From Thioalbus denitrificans (GTDB taxonomy: Bacteria; Pseudomonadota; Gammaproteobacteria; DSM-26407), in the NCBI RefSeq assembly GCF_003337735.1, contig NZ_QPJY01000003.1, forward strand, positions 214,712 to 278,711: a DNA stretch of 64,000 nucleotides. Direction: 5' to 3'. Position numbers and translations under genes: made by a program. Positions 1-8,806 of this stretch are shown one piece after another. Every line of letters begins with the position of its first letter. Positions within the stretch are counted from its first letter, which is position 1. Below the pieces are notes generated by a model. It made no database searches. It saw only the letters and a program-made list of their open reading frames with translations, and was not told the origin of the DNA.

Positions 1-5
1 ATTTC

Positions 6-1604
6 ATGCTGAACACCACCCGCGCCCTCGGCGGCATGGCCGTCGCCCCCCACGCCCTCGCGGCCCAGGCCGGCCGCGACGTGCTGCGCGAGGGCGGCAA
101 TGCCCTGGAGGCCGCCATCGCCATGGCCGCCTCGCTGGCCGTCCACTACCCCCACATGACCGGCCTCGGCGGCGACAGCTTCTGGCTGCTGGCCGCCCCG
201 GGCGGGGAGGTGCAGGCCATCGACGCCTGCGGCCGCACCCCGCAGACCCTCACCCCCGACTTCTACCGCCAGCGCGGACACCAGGCCATCCCCGTGCGCG
301 GGCCGCTGGCCGCCAACACCGTGGCCGGCACCGTCTCCGGCTGGGACGCCGCCTACACCCTCAGCCGCGAGCAGTGGGGCGGAAGCCTGCCGCTGGAGCG
401 GCTGCTCGCCGACGCCATCCACCATGCCCGCACCGGCATCCCCGTCACCGCCAGCCAGGCCCGCAACACGGCCCGCTTCCGCGCCGGGCTCGAGCCCCAG
501 CCCGGTTTTGCCGAGACCTATCTGCCCGGCGGGGTGGTGCCCGCCGCCGGCGACCTGCTGCGCCAGCCGCGCCTGGCCGCCACCCTGGAGCGGCTCGCCG
601 CGGCGGGTCTGGACGACTTCTACCGCGGCGAGCTGGCCGCGGCCATCGCCGCGGACCTCGAGGCCGTGGGCAGCCCGGTGGGCGCCGCCGATCTGGCCGC
701 CCACCACGCCGAGCTGACCGCCCCGCTGGAGCTCCCGGGCCGGCTCGGCACCCTCTACAACATGCCGCCCCCCACCCAGGGCGTGGCCTCGCTCGCCATC
801 CTCGGCCTCTACGAGCGCAAGCACACCGATTCCCTTGCCCCGGAGAGCGCCGACTACGTGCACCTGCTGGTGGAGGCCACCAAGCAGGCCTTCCGGCTGC
901 GCGACCGCCACGTGCGGGACCCCCGGGACATGGCCACCCCGGCCGAGGAGCTGATCGACCCGATCCACCTCGACCGGGTGGCCAACCTGGTGGACATGCA
1001 CCGGGCCCTGCCCTGGGAGGGCGCCGGCGACACCGGCGACACCACCTGGTTCGGCGCCATCGACGCCGAGGGCCGGGCGGTGAGCGTCATCCAGAGCGTC
1101 TACCACGAGTTCGGCAGCGGCGTGGTGCTGCCCGCCACCGGCCTGTGCTGGCAGAACCGCGGCGCCAGCTTCCACCTCGAGCGCCACCACCCCCGCGAGC
1201 TGCGCCCCGGGCGCAAGCCCTTCCACACCCTCAACCCGGCGCTGGCCCGCTTCGACGACGGCCGGGTGATGGTCTACGGGACCATGGGCGGCGACGGCCA
1301 GCCCCAGACCCAGGCGGCCGTCTACACCCGCTACGCCCACTTCGGCCAGGAGCTGCAGGCGGCGATCACCGCCCCCCGCTGGCTGCTCGGCCGCACCTGG
1401 GGCTCCAACTCCAACACCCTCAAGCTGGAGGGGCGCTTCCCGGCGGCGGTGGTGGAGGAGCTGGCCCGCCGCGGCCACCCGGTGGAGGTGGTGGCCGGCT
1501 TCGACGAGATGATGGGCCACGCCGGCGCCCTGGTGCGCCACCCCGGCGGCCTCATCGAGGGTGCCGCCGACCCCCGCAGCGACGGCTGCGTCGCCGCCTT
1601 CTAG
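6..1604 (+). CDS. ggt: Gamma-glutamyltransferase family protein (Ntn hydrolase)
   Basis: A 532-residue protein of the gamma-glutamyltranspeptidase family, whose members cleave gamma-glutamyl amides such as glutathione after autoproteolysis. The N-terminal half carries the usual GGNA.EAAIA and GLGGDSF blocks (residues about 30-60). The autoprocessing/nucleophile Thr appears to be Thr346 in GDTTWFGAID; the residue two positions on is Trp instead of the His of classical enzymes, so substrate preference may differ. The Gly-Gly oxyanion region and a late GTMGGDGQPQ block are present. No obvious signal peptide is visible at the chosen start, but only five bases precede the ATG, so an upstream start outside the window cannot be excluded. 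Family assignment is firm; periplasmic versus cytoplasmic location is open. Confidence 0.88.
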   Translation: MLNTTRALGGMAVAPHALAAQAGRDVLREGGNALEAAIAMAASLAVHYPHMTGLGGDSFWLLAAPGGEVQAIDACGRTPQTLTPDFYRQRGHQAIPVRGPLAANTVAGTVSGWDAAYTLSREQWGGSLPLERLLADAIHHARTGIPVTASQARNTARFRAGLEPQPGFAETYLPGGVVPAAGDLLRQPRLAATLERLAAAGLDDFYRGELAAAIAADLEAVGSPVGAADLAAHHAELTAPLELPGRLGTLYNMPPPTQGVASLAILGLYERKHTDSLAPESADYVHLLVEATKQAFRLRDRHVRDPRDMATPAEELIDPIHLDRVANLVDMHRALPWEGAGDTGDTTWFGAIDAEGRAVSVIQSVYHEFGSGVVLPATGLCWQNRGASFHLERHHPRELRPGRKPFHTLNPALARFDDGRVMVYGTMGGDGQPQTQAAVYTRYAHFGQELQAAITAPRWLLGRTWGSNSNTLKLEGRFPAAVVEELARRGHPVEVVAGFDEMMGHAGALVRHPGGLIEGAADPRSDGCVAAF

Positions 1605-1694
1605 GTCCATCCGGGAGCACACGGAAATCGCTTCCCGGCAGCGCCGGGGCGTGGTAAACAGGCACCACCTTACCTGCGCCGCCGGGCGTGACCC

Positions 1695-2348
1695 ATGCCT
1701 GATCCCCAGCTGCCGTCCCAACCCGCCGCCGGCGACGGGACCGCCGATCCTGTCGGACCCATCGCCGCCGCCCTCGCCGGTCCGGGCTGGTGCGTGGCCG
1801 AGGCGTTCCTCTCCCCCGCCGAGACCGGGGCGCTGGCCGCCGAGTGCCAGGCCCTGTGGGAGGAGGGCGGCTTCCGCCACGCCCGCATCGGCGTCGGCGC
1901 GAACCTCCGGCTGCGCCCGGAGATCCGCAGCGACCGGGTGCACTGGATCGACCCGGCCGCCCCCGCCCCGGCCCTGCGGCCCTACCTGGAGCGCATCGAG
2001 CGGCTGCGCCTGGCGCTCAACGAGAGCCTGTGGCTGGGGCTGTTCGAGTTCGAGGGCTTTTTCGCCGTCTACCCCCCGGGCAGCTTCTACGCCCGCCACA
2101 TGGACAATTTCGAGGGCGCCCGCCACCGGCTGGTCACCTGCGTGCTCTACCTGAATGGCGACTGGGCGCCGGGCGACGGCGGCGAGCTGCGCCTCTATAC
2201 CGACGGGGAAGACCCGACCCGCCGGGTGGACATCGAACCCCGGGGCGGCACGCTGGCCGCCTTCCTGAGCGAGCGTTTCCCCCACGAGGTGCTGCCCGCC
2301 CGCCGCGATCGGCTCAGCCTCACCGGCTGGCTGCGCCTGCGGGACTGA
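1695..2348 (+). CDS. 2OG-Fe(II) oxygenase, prolyl 4-hydroxylase-like
   Basis: A 217-residue oxygenase of the SM-20/prolyl-4-hydroxylase type. The metal triad is visible as HMD (RHMDNFEG), a distal His in RFPHEVLPA, and the 2-oxoglutarate-binding Arg a few residues later (PARRDRLSLTGWLR). The core YLNGDW..GDGGELRLY strand is typical of the double-stranded beta helix. Bacterial relatives hydroxylate proteins (for example EF-Tu), but the substrate here is unknown. It starts 90 bp after the gamma-glutamyltransferase and precedes the methyltransferase fusion on the same strand. Confidence 0.87.
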   Translation: MPDPQLPSQPAAGDGTADPVGPIAAALAGPGWCVAEAFLSPAETGALAAECQALWEEGGFRHARIGVGANLRLRPEIRSDRVHWIDPAAPAPALRPYLERIERLRLALNESLWLGLFEFEGFFAVYPPGSFYARHMDNFEGARHRLVTCVLYLNGDWAPGDGGELRLYTDGEDPTRRVDIEPRGGTLAAFLSERFPHEVLPARRDRLSLTGWLRLRD

Positions 2349-2434
2349 GGCCTTGCCCCCACGATTGCCGTCTTTTTTCACGTCCGGCAGGCGGTTACCT
2401 TGAGGCTGAGCGGTTGTCCGAACGAGGAAGACCC

Positions 2435-3646
2435 ATGCGCCGACAGACCGCCAGCGCCGTGTTCGAGCTGTGCTGGGAGAGCGGGCTGGCCCGCCACACC
2501 GACATCACCTGCACCGACAGCCTGAACCTCTGGCGCGACTACCTGCCGCCGGGACTCGAGGCACTGGCGGAATCCGGGCCGGGCACACGCCTGGAAACGC
2601 GCCTGCCGAAGGAGGAGCCGGTGCCGCCCCGCAGCCGCGACCGGGTGGTGAGCGTGGCGCCGGAGCAGTTCGATCGCCACTTCCGCCGCGGCATGACCAT
2701 CGAGCCGCGCCTGGGGCGCTTCTATCCCGTGGGCATCCTGCAGCGACTCCCCGGCTACTCCCGCGGGGACCGCATGCCCTGCCGCTGCGTGGCGCTGGAG
2801 GAGAAGCGGCTGCGCTTCGATCTCAACCACCCCCTGGCAGGGCGCGACCTGCGCCTGGCCGGGGAGCTGGTGGCCCGGCACGATGGGGGCGGACCGGAAC
2901 GCGGCGGACTGGCGCGGGACTGGGCGCTGGAAGCCGCCAGCGGCGGACCGGGGATGCAGGCGCTGGAGCCGGACCTGGAAGTGGACTTCCGGTCCGACGA
3001 TCCCTTCGCGCGCCTGGACGAGGAGCCCGACGAGCGCTTCTACGCCATCCCGCGCCTGGCGCACCACCTGGACGACACCGCGCTGGCCCGCCTCAGCGCC
3101 TTCCACGGGCGCATGCTCCGGCCCGGCGGGCGGGTGCTGGACCTCATGAGCAGCTGGACCTCGCACCTGCCCGGAACCCTCGCGCTCGAGCGCCTGACCG
3201 GGCTGGGCATGAACCGGGAGGAGCTGGAGGCCAACCCGCGCCTCGACGAGCGCCTCGTGCACGATCTCAACGCCGACCCGCGGCTGCCCTTCGCCGACGA
3301 GAGTTTCGACGCGGTCCTCTGCGCCCTCTCGGTGGAGTACCTGGTGCGGCCGCGGGAGCTGTTCCGGGAGGTGCGCCGGGTGCTGCGCCCGGGCGGCGCC
3401 TTCCTGGTCACCTTCTCCAACCGCTGGTTCCCGGGCAAGGCGATCCAGCTCTGGCCGCAGCTGCACGAGTTCGAGCGCATGGGCCTGGTGCTGGCCTGGT
3501 TCCGCGACGCCGGCGGTTTCGGGGAGTTGGAGACCTGGTCCCTGCGCGGCCTCCCGCGGCCCGGGGATGACAAGTACAGCGCCCGGCTGGGCGCCTCCGA
3601 TCCCCTGTTCGCCGTCTGGGGCCGCCGGACCGGGGAGGCCGTATAA
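2435..3646 (+). CDS. FKBP/SlyD-like domain fused to SAM-dependent methyltransferase
   Basis: A 403-residue protein; the ATG at 2435 is preceded by GAGGAAG at suitable spacing. Roughly residues 60-150 look like the C-terminal half of a SlyD-type FKBP: a short insert region followed by the diagnostic DLNHPLAGRDL motif. Residues about 215-370 form a class I methyltransferase fold with GGRVLDLMSSWTSH as the SAM loop, then LPFADESFDAVLCALSVEYL and the VLRPGGAFLVTFSNR strand. The first domain lacks a recognisable complete prolyl isomerase active site. An FKBP gene follows 45 bp downstream on the same strand, so folding and methylation may be linked. Substrate unknown. Confidence 0.8.
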   Translation: MRRQTASAVFELCWESGLARHTDITCTDSLNLWRDYLPPGLEALAESGPGTRLETRLPKEEPVPPRSRDRVVSVAPEQFDRHFRRGMTIEPRLGRFYPVGILQRLPGYSRGDRMPCRCVALEEKRLRFDLNHPLAGRDLRLAGELVARHDGGGPERGGLARDWALEAASGGPGMQALEPDLEVDFRSDDPFARLDEEPDERFYAIPRLAHHLDDTALARLSAFHGRMLRPGGRVLDLMSSWTSHLPGTLALERLTGLGMNREELEANPRLDERLVHDLNADPRLPFADESFDAVLCALSVEYLVRPRELFREVRRVLRPGGAFLVTFSNRWFPGKAIQLWPQLHEFERMGLVLAWFRDAGGFGELETWSLRGLPRPGDDKYSARLGASDPLFAVWGRRTGEAV

Positions 3647-3697
3647 TCCGGCACCCGGAGGGGCGATATCCGCCCCGGGCACGACTGGAGGATGACC

Positions 3698-4048
3698 ATG
3701 ACCCATCAGACCACCCCCGCGGGACTGGTGATCGAGGATCTCGAGACCGGCACCGGCGCCCTGGCCACCGGCCGCGGCCAGACGGTGCGCGTCCACTACA
3801 CCGGCTGGCTGGCCGACGGCACCCGCTTCGACTCCAGCCGCGAGCGCGGCGAGCCCTTCAGCTTCCCGCTGGGGGTGGAGTTCGTCATCCGCGGCTGGGA
3901 CGAGGGGGTGCCGGGCATGCGGGTGGGCGGCACCCGCCGCCTGACCGTGCCGCCGGAGTTGGGCTACGGCTCCCGCGGCGCCGGCAACGTGATTCCGCCC
4001 GACGCCACGCTGGTGTTCGAGGTGGAGCTGCTCGACATCTCCGAGTGA
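3698..4048 (+). CDS. FKBP-type peptidyl-prolyl cis-trans isomerase
   Basis: A small one-domain FKBP of 116 residues that catalyses cis-trans isomerisation of prolyl bonds. Hallmarks are VRVHYTGWLADGTRFDSS, FPLGVEFVIRGWDEGVPGM and GYGSRGAGNVIPPDATLVFEVELL, which supply the aromatic FK506-pocket residues Tyr, Phe, Asp, Val-Ile, Trp and Tyr. Two in-frame ATGs exist (3692 and 3698); TGGAGG at 3686-3691 leaves six bases only to the second one, so 3698 is chosen. No signal peptide: cytoplasmic. It lies between the FKBP-methyltransferase fusion and a radical SAM gene on the same strand. Confidence 0.92.
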   Translation: MTHQTTPAGLVIEDLETGTGALATGRGQTVRVHYTGWLADGTRFDSSRERGEPFSFPLGVEFVIRGWDEGVPGMRVGGTRRLTVPPELGYGSRGAGNVIPPDATLVFEVELLDISE

Positions 4049-4070
4049 GCCCGCCGCGCCGCCCGCCGCC

Positions 4071-5141
4071 ATGAGCGCCCCTCCCCACCGTCCGGTCCGC
4101 GGCCGCGGCGCCCTGACCAACCCGGACAACCGCTTCTCCGCCGAGGCGCGCGCGGCGGTGGACGACGGCTGGGGCAGCCTGGAGGCGCCGCCGGGGCCGA
4201 TCGCCACCACCCTGGAGCGGGACACCAGCCGCACCGTCATCAGCCGGAACGACTCGCCCGACGTGCCCTTCGACCGCTCGGTGAACCCCTACCGTGGCTG
4301 CGAGCACGGCTGCGTCTACTGCTACGCCCGCCCCACCCACGCCTGGCTCGGCTACTCCCCCGGGCTCGAATTCGAGACCCGGCTGCTGTACAAGCCCGAC
4401 GCTCCCGAACAGCTGGCCGCCGAGCTGGCCGCGCCCGGTTACCGCCCCGCGCCCCTGATGCTGGGCGCCAACACCGACGCCTACCAGCCGGTGGAGCGGG
4501 AGCTGCGCCTCACCCGGCGGGTGCTGGAGGTGCTGGCGGAGGCCCGCCACCCCCTGTTCGTGGTGACCAAGTCGGCGCTGGTGGAGCGCGACCTCGACCT
4601 GCTGGCCGGACTGGCGGAGCGGAACCTGGCCCGGGTGGTGGTCTCCCTCACCACCCTGGACCCGGAGCTGGCCCGGCGCCTCGAGCCCCGCGCGGCCACG
4701 CCGGCGCGGCGGCTGGAGACCATCCGCCGGGTCACCGCCGCCGGGGTGCCGGTGAGCGTGCTGGCGGCGCCGGTGATCCCGGTGCTGACCGACCCGGAGC
4801 TGGAGCGGCTGCTGGCCGCGGCCCGGGCGGCCGGCGCCCGCCATGCCGGCTACGTGCTGCTGCGCCTGCCCCACGAGACCCGGGAGCTGTTCGACGACTG
4901 GCTGCGGACCCACGCGCCGCTGCAGGCGGAGCACGTGCTGAGCCGTATCCGCGACAGCCGCGGCGGCAAGGCCTACGACGCCGATTTCGGCACCCGCATG
5001 CGCGGCAGCGGCCCCTTCGCCGACCTCATCCGCCAGCGCTTCCGCCTCGCCGCCCGGCGCCTCGGCTACACCGACCCTGAGCCGCTCGCCTGCGATCTTT
5101 TCCGTCGGCCCTCCCCGGGCGGCCAGCTGGGGCTGTTCTGA
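4071..5141 (+). CDS. PA0069-family radical SAM protein
   Basis: A 356-residue radical SAM protein. The cluster motif is CEHGCVYC (CxxxCxxC) preceded by SVNPYRG, followed by YARPTHAWLGYSPGLEFE, which is the signature of the PA0069/SplB-like family. The N-terminal RGRGALTNPDNRF segment is also typical. It starts 22 bp after the FKBP stop. Relatives resemble the spore photoproduct lyase core but their reaction is unknown in bacteria that do not form spores, so only the enzyme class is assigned. Confidence 0.88.
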   Translation: MSAPPHRPVRGRGALTNPDNRFSAEARAAVDDGWGSLEAPPGPIATTLERDTSRTVISRNDSPDVPFDRSVNPYRGCEHGCVYCYARPTHAWLGYSPGLEFETRLLYKPDAPEQLAAELAAPGYRPAPLMLGANTDAYQPVERELRLTRRVLEVLAEARHPLFVVTKSALVERDLDLLAGLAERNLARVVVSLTTLDPELARRLEPRAATPARRLETIRRVTAAGVPVSVLAAPVIPVLTDPELERLLAAARAAGARHAGYVLLRLPHETRELFDDWLRTHAPLQAEHVLSRIRDSRGGKAYDADFGTRMRGSGPFADLIRQRFRLAARRLGYTDPEPLACDLFRRPSPGGQLGLF

Positions 5142-5146
5142 GCCGC

Positions 5147-5205
5147 TGAACGGACAGGATTTACAGGCTTGGTGAAAAGATGGTTTTGTCCGCGGACTAC
5201 GCCGA
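5147..5205 (+). repeat. Dispersed ACAGGAT-type intergenic repeat, copy 1
   Basis: Just after the radical SAM stop the sequence carries GACAGGATTTACAGG, then a second module GGTTTTGTCCGCGGACTACG. The same two modules in the same order occur at 6152-6217 after the next plus-strand gene. The rest of the gap to 5440 holds a related AATCTGCGCAATCC stretch near 5343 and no supported gene. Confidence 0.6.
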
Positions 5206-5440
5206 TTGGCCCTGGTTCCGGAAACGCCGTGCTGTTCGCGTACGCAACGAGGCTCTTGAGCATGCACTTGGAGCCGGACCAGGATCAGCCTGTCCAAGGT
5301 ACCCGGCACGCCATTCGACTCAGGCGTCTCGAACCTGAATCCATAATCTGCGCAATCCGTGTAATCTGAGGAGCCCGGGTCATCTTTGCTGTTGCCGCCG
5401 GGATATCCCGCAACCCGCCCGGAGAAGAGAGGAGGCCATG

Positions 5441-6139
5441 ATGCCGAGCGTGCTCATCACCGGCGCCAGCCGCGGACTGGGACTGGAGTGGGCCCGGCAG
5501 TACGCCGGGGCCGGCTGGCGCGTGTTCGCCAGCGCGCGCCACCCGCTGGAGTCCCGGGAACTGCAGGCGCTCGCCGCCGCCCACGACAACCTCACCACCC
5601 ACCGCCTGGACGTGACCCGCGACGACGAGATCCGGGCCCTGGCCTGGGATCTGGCGGAAGAACCGCTGGATCTCCTGGTCAACAACGCCGGCGCCTACTT
5701 CGAGAAGTACGTACCCGACGGCCTCGGCCGCATCCGCTACGACCACTGGGAGGAGACCTTCCGCGTCAACACCCTGGGCCCGGTGCGGGTCACCGAGGCC
5801 TTCGTGGAACACCTGGCCCGCGGCGATGGGCGGCTGGTGGCGGCCGTCACCAGCCACATGGGCAGCATCCACGACATCACAGCGCCGGGAGACTACGCCT
5901 ACCGCTCCAGCAAGGCGGCGCTCAACGCTGCCATGAAGGGCCTCGCCCACGAGCTCGAGCCGCGCGGCATCGGCGTGCTCCTGCTCCATCCCGGCTGGGT
6001 CCGCACCCGCATGGGCGGCCCCGACGGCCGCCTCGACTGCGAGACCAGCGTCCGCGCCATGCGCGAACGGGTGGCCAGTTACACCCCCGCCTGGAACGCC
6101 CGCTTCCTCCGCTACGACGGCACCGAAATCCCCTGGTAG
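5441..6139 (+). CDS. Short-chain dehydrogenase/reductase (SDR)
   Basis: A classical SDR of about 232 residues. The cofactor loop is TGASRGLGLEWA, the NNAG strand is LLVNNAGAY, and the catalytic Ser and Tyr-x3-Lys are in AVTSHMGS and YAYRSSKAALNAA. These enzymes reduce or oxidise carbonyls and alcohols with NAD(P)H in the cytoplasm; the substrate cannot be told. ATGs lie at 5438 and 5441; GGAGG at 5431-5435 favours the second. It is a single gene flanked on both sides by copies of the dispersed intergenic repeat. Confidence 0.87.
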   Translation: MPSVLITGASRGLGLEWARQYAGAGWRVFASARHPLESRELQALAAAHDNLTTHRLDVTRDDEIRALAWDLAEEPLDLLVNNAGAYFEKYVPDGLGRIRYDHWEETFRVNTLGPVRVTEAFVEHLARGDGRLVAAVTSHMGSIHDITAPGDYAYRSSKAALNAAMKGLAHELEPRGIGVLLLHPGWVRTRMGGPDGRLDCETSVRAMRERVASYTPAWNARFLRYDGTEIPW

Positions 6140-6151
6140 GGGTTGATTGAT

Positions 6152-6217
6152 CAATAGACAGGATTGACAGGATGAACAGGATTTTTGAAGACGGTTTTTC
6201 TCCCCGGACTACGTCCG
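6152..6217 (+). repeat. Dispersed ACAGGAT-type intergenic repeat, copy 2
   Basis: Three spaced ACAGGAT units (AGACAGGATTGACAGGATG, then AACAGG) followed by GGTTTTTCTCCCCGGACTACG, the same two-module arrangement as at 5147-5205. It starts 12 bp after the SDR stop. Confidence 0.6.
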
Positions 6218-6316
6218 TCGAGGGTGCCTGAAGTCTCGTCGTGACCGCAGGGCCGTGGCATGTGGCGGCACAACAAGACGTCACCGCTGCCCAAAGACTG
6301 CAGGTGTTTTCATTTT

Positions 6317-6392
6317 CCTTCAAATCAACGCAATCTGCGGTTAAACGGCTTTTTTCTTGAATCCTGTCTATCCTGTAAATCCTGTCTACTAA
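6317..6392 (-). repeat. Dispersed ACAGGAT-type intergenic repeat, copy 3 (inverted)
   Basis: ATCCTGTCTATCCTGTAAAT and CCTGTCTA are the reverse complement of the units in copy 2, preceded by CGCAATCTGCGG. It lies immediately past the stop of the minus-strand SUMF1-like gene, so copies 2 and 3 form a loose inverted pair between two convergent genes. Confidence 0.6.
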
Positions 6393-6394
6393 AC

Positions 6395-7852
6395 CTAGAA
6401 ATCCAGCTCGCGCAGGACGCGGAAGCCGGTGTCGTCGCTCTGGCGGCTGGGGAAGTCGCGCCAGCGGTTGGCGGAGCGCATCTCCTGGGGCGGGAAGCTC
6501 CAGGCGCCGCCGCGGATGACCCGCTTGCCGCAGCCCGGCTTGTCCAGGGCGCCGCCGTCGGCGGGCGCGTTGGCGAAGGTGTCGTGGTAACAGTCGGCCA
6601 CCCACTCCCAGACGTTGCCGGCGGTGTCGTAGAGCCCGAAGGGGTTGGGGGGAAACTCGCCCACCGGCGCGCTGCGCTCGCCGTCCCAGAGCCCGTCGCA
6701 GCCGGCGCAGTTGGCCCGGGCGGTGCCGGCCTCGCTGCCCCACCAGTAGCGGGTGGTGGTCCCGCCCCGGGCGGCGTACTCCCATTCGGCGTCGGTGGGC
6801 AGCCGGTAGCGCTTGCCGGTCTGTTCGCTGAGCCAGGCGGTGTAGGCCCGGGCATCCTCCCAGGTGACGTTCACCACCGGCCGGTCGCCCCGGCCCCAGC
6901 CGCTGTCCCCGGGACAGGGACGGGCGGCGGCGGTGCAGAAACGGTCGTAGTCGGCGAAGGTGACCTCGTGCAGGCCGATGGCGAAGGGATGCTCGAGGCT
7001 GATGTCGCTGACCGGCTGCTCGTCGAGGTCGCCATCACCCATCAGGTCACCGCGCAGGAAGCGCCCACCCCGCAGCACCACCAGCTCGGGGCCGCTGTCG
7101 CCCCCCGGCAGACGGTCGTGGAAGGTCCGGCCGGCCAGCCGCCACGGCGCCTCCAGCAGCGCGCGCGACTCCGCCGGGGTGAGATCGGCGGGCAAGGCAT
7201 CGAACATCACGCGGTTCACCGCATGGACCGGCAGCGACAGCGACTGGCCGTAGGCCGAGCGGGCGGCGATGCGGCCGTTGATGAGCTCGCCCCGGGCCAT
7301 GGCGCCCGGGGTGTTGAACCGGGCCATCACCTGCGCCCGCTCCTCCGCCGTCTCGCTGCCGCCGGCCAGGCCCAGGGTCCGCAACTGGTCCCGGTGCAGC
7401 ATCTGCATGCCCTGGGCGGTCTTGATCAGGTAGTCCCCGTCGACGATCCGCACCCGCAGGCGATCCCCGTTGCGGAACTCCAGCAGGTCCGGGCCGGCGA
7501 GCGCCGCTCCCCCGGCGTCATGCCGCGGCCGCCCGTTCGGGTCGACGGGAACCTCGCGCGCCTCCCCGCCCGCCCGGGGCCGGGTCTGGACGGCGGGGTC
7601 CAGGACCCCCGTCAGGCGCTCGCCCCAAATCGTCGTCAGGACGACTTCCGCCCCGGCCGTCTCCACCCGCTCCACCTGCGCCACGGGCACCTCGAAGCCC
7701 CCCATGCCATTGCGGACGTGGAAGATCTCGGTCGCCGGCCCGGCGTCGCCGCCCTCCCCGCCCGCGGGCTGCGTTCCGGTGGCCCAGGCCGGGGCCGGCG
7801 GGTGCAGGAACAGAAGCAGTGCAAACAGCGGACAACGATACCCTTGATCCAT
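6395..7852 (-). CDS. Secreted SUMF1/formylglycine-generating-enzyme-like protein
   Basis: A 485-residue protein with an N-terminal signal peptide (hydrophobic LFALLLFL core, AWA cleavage area near residue 24). Residues about 25-290 are a variable region without a recognised domain. The last ~190 residues are an FGE-sulfatase fold: EVTFADYDRFC, PVVNVTWEDARAYTAWLS, YRLPTDAEWEYAARGG, NPFGLYDTAGNVWEWVADCY and RVIRGGAWSFPP. Most bacterial members are not true sulfatase activators and lack the paired catalytic cysteines; here Cys residues occur but not in the canonical C-terminal active-site context. No sulfatase gene is nearby. GAGGAG lies ahead of the ATG at 7852. Likely periplasmic, function unknown. 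Confidence 0.83.
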   Translation of the reverse strand: MDQGYRCPLFALLLFLHPPAPAWATGTQPAGGEGGDAGPATEIFHVRNGMGGFEVPVAQVERVETAGAEVVLTTIWGERLTGVLDPAVQTRPRAGGEAREVPVDPNGRPRHDAGGAALAGPDLLEFRNGDRLRVRIVDGDYLIKTAQGMQMLHRDQLRTLGLAGGSETAEERAQVMARFNTPGAMARGELINGRIAARSAYGQSLSLPVHAVNRVMFDALPADLTPAESRALLEAPWRLAGRTFHDRLPGGDSGPELVVLRGGRFLRGDLMGDGDLDEQPVSDISLEHPFAIGLHEVTFADYDRFCTAAARPCPGDSGWGRGDRPVVNVTWEDARAYTAWLSEQTGKRYRLPTDAEWEYAARGGTTTRYWWGSEAGTARANCAGCDGLWDGERSAPVGEFPPNPFGLYDTAGNVWEWVADCYHDTFANAPADGGALDKPGCGKRVIRGGAWSFPPQEMRSANRWRDFPSRQSDDTGFRVLRELDF

Positions 7853-7864
7853 GCAGGCCTCTCC

Positions 7865-8326
7865 TCAGGAATCAGGTTCATGGACGGGCGTGGATTCGGT
7901 CCCGCCCTCACGCCGCAGGGTGGCCCGCGCCCACTCCAGGGCGGGCTGCAGCCGCGCCGGCAGCAACTGCCCGGCGGCATCCCCGGCAACCCAGCGGTAT
8001 TCGTGGTGCTCCGCGCGGCCCAGCCCGGGATTGAGCGGCAGGGTCACCTCGCCCTGGCGCGCTTCCGCCAGGTAGTAGCGTGCCACCTTTCCCCGGCCAT
8101 AGGGGGCCGTCTCGAACCACCCTTCTCCCCAGCGGAACCCGAGCTCCGTCAGCCCGGTCTCCTCCGCCACCTCCCGGCGGGCGGCGGCCAGCGGGACTTC
8201 GCCCGCCTCCACCTCGCCCTTGGGGAAGTCCCAGTTGCCCCAGGCGCGCAGCAGCAGGAAGCGCCAGCCGTCCGGCCACCTCCGCACCACCACCACGCCC
8301 GCGGAAAGGATGTGAACAGGCCCCAT
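7865..8326 (-). CDS. NUDIX hydrolase, diadenosine-polyphosphatase-like
   Basis: A 153-residue NUDIX enzyme. The Nudix box is complete as GEVEAG-E-VPLAAARREVAEETGL, with the metal-binding REVAEE core. The early LLRAWGNWDFPKG segment and the later YLAEARQGEV resemble bis(5'-nucleosyl)-tetraphosphatases. The reading frame opens with a TTG at 8338 that overlaps the upstream gene's stop, but GAGG at six bases before the ATG at 8326 makes 8326 the better start. It is probably co-transcribed with the small upstream gene. Confidence 0.87.
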   Translation of the reverse strand: MGPVHILSAGVVVVRRWPDGWRFLLLRAWGNWDFPKGEVEAGEVPLAAARREVAEETGLTELGFRWGEGWFETAPYGRGKVARYYLAEARQGEVTLPLNPGLGRAEHHEYRWVAGDAAGQLLPARLQPALEWARATLRREGGTESTPVHEPDS

Positions 8327-8334
8327 TCCCCGCC

Positions 8335-8640
8335 TCAACTGGAAGAGAGACGCTCCGCCGGACGGCTGTCGCTGTCGTAGAGGGTCAGCTCCCAGCGCTG
8401 CTCATCCATGGCGTGCCGCAGGATGTAGACCCCGCCGCCCCGCGCCCGCAACTTGAAGTAGCGGTGGGTCGGCGCCAGCCAGCGATCGATGATCTCCTCC
8501 ACCTCCAGCCAGCGCCCACCCAGGCGGAAACGCACCGGACTCTCCTCGCCCCGGTAGCCGGCATAGCACTCCACTTCCAGCGCCAGGACCTCGCGCGGCT
8601 CCACGCCCTGGTCCGGCCCGGTCCCGGTGTCATCCGCCAT
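8335..8640 (-). CDS. Conserved hypothetical protein, about 101 residues
   Basis: A small soluble protein beginning MADDTGTGP, with GGAGGG a few bases ahead of the ATG at 8640. The core (PVRFRLGGRWLEVEEIIDRWL, HRYFKLRARGGGVYILRH and RWELTLYD) reads as a small beta-rich fold with alternating hydrophobic strands. No signal peptide and no recognised catalytic motif. It overlaps the start region of the NUDIX gene by a few bases, suggesting one transcript. The function is not recognised. Confidence 0.68.
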   Translation of the reverse strand: MADDTGTGPDQGVEPREVLALEVECYAGYRGEESPVRFRLGGRWLEVEEIIDRWLAPTHRYFKLRARGGGVYILRHAMDEQRWELTLYDSDSRPAERLSSS

Positions 8641-8806
8641 GGTCCGCCCTCCGTCGCCGGTTGCAGCTCTCGCCCGCCCCGGCGCCGTTGCCTCCGTGGC
8701 CCGCGCCCGGGATGGCGATCCACCCATACATCCCCGTGAAGTATGGTCCATGGCACCGCCCGGTGTGGACCCGCGCTTCCTATACTGAGGCTCAGGAGGG
8801 CGACAA

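Noticed and set aside
374-1657. Long Pro/Arg/Gly-rich reading frame inside the gamma-glutamyltransferase gene
   Set aside because: It is a frame-shifted shadow of a GC-rich gene; the composition is non-protein-like and no ribosome site or homologous motif is present. The same applies to many other long frames opposite or inside real genes, including those over pstSCAB and glgP.
6395-7852. True sulfatase-activating enzyme (formylglycine-generating)
   Set aside because: No sulfatase gene is near and the canonical C-terminal active-site cysteine pair is not evident, so only the fold is claimed.
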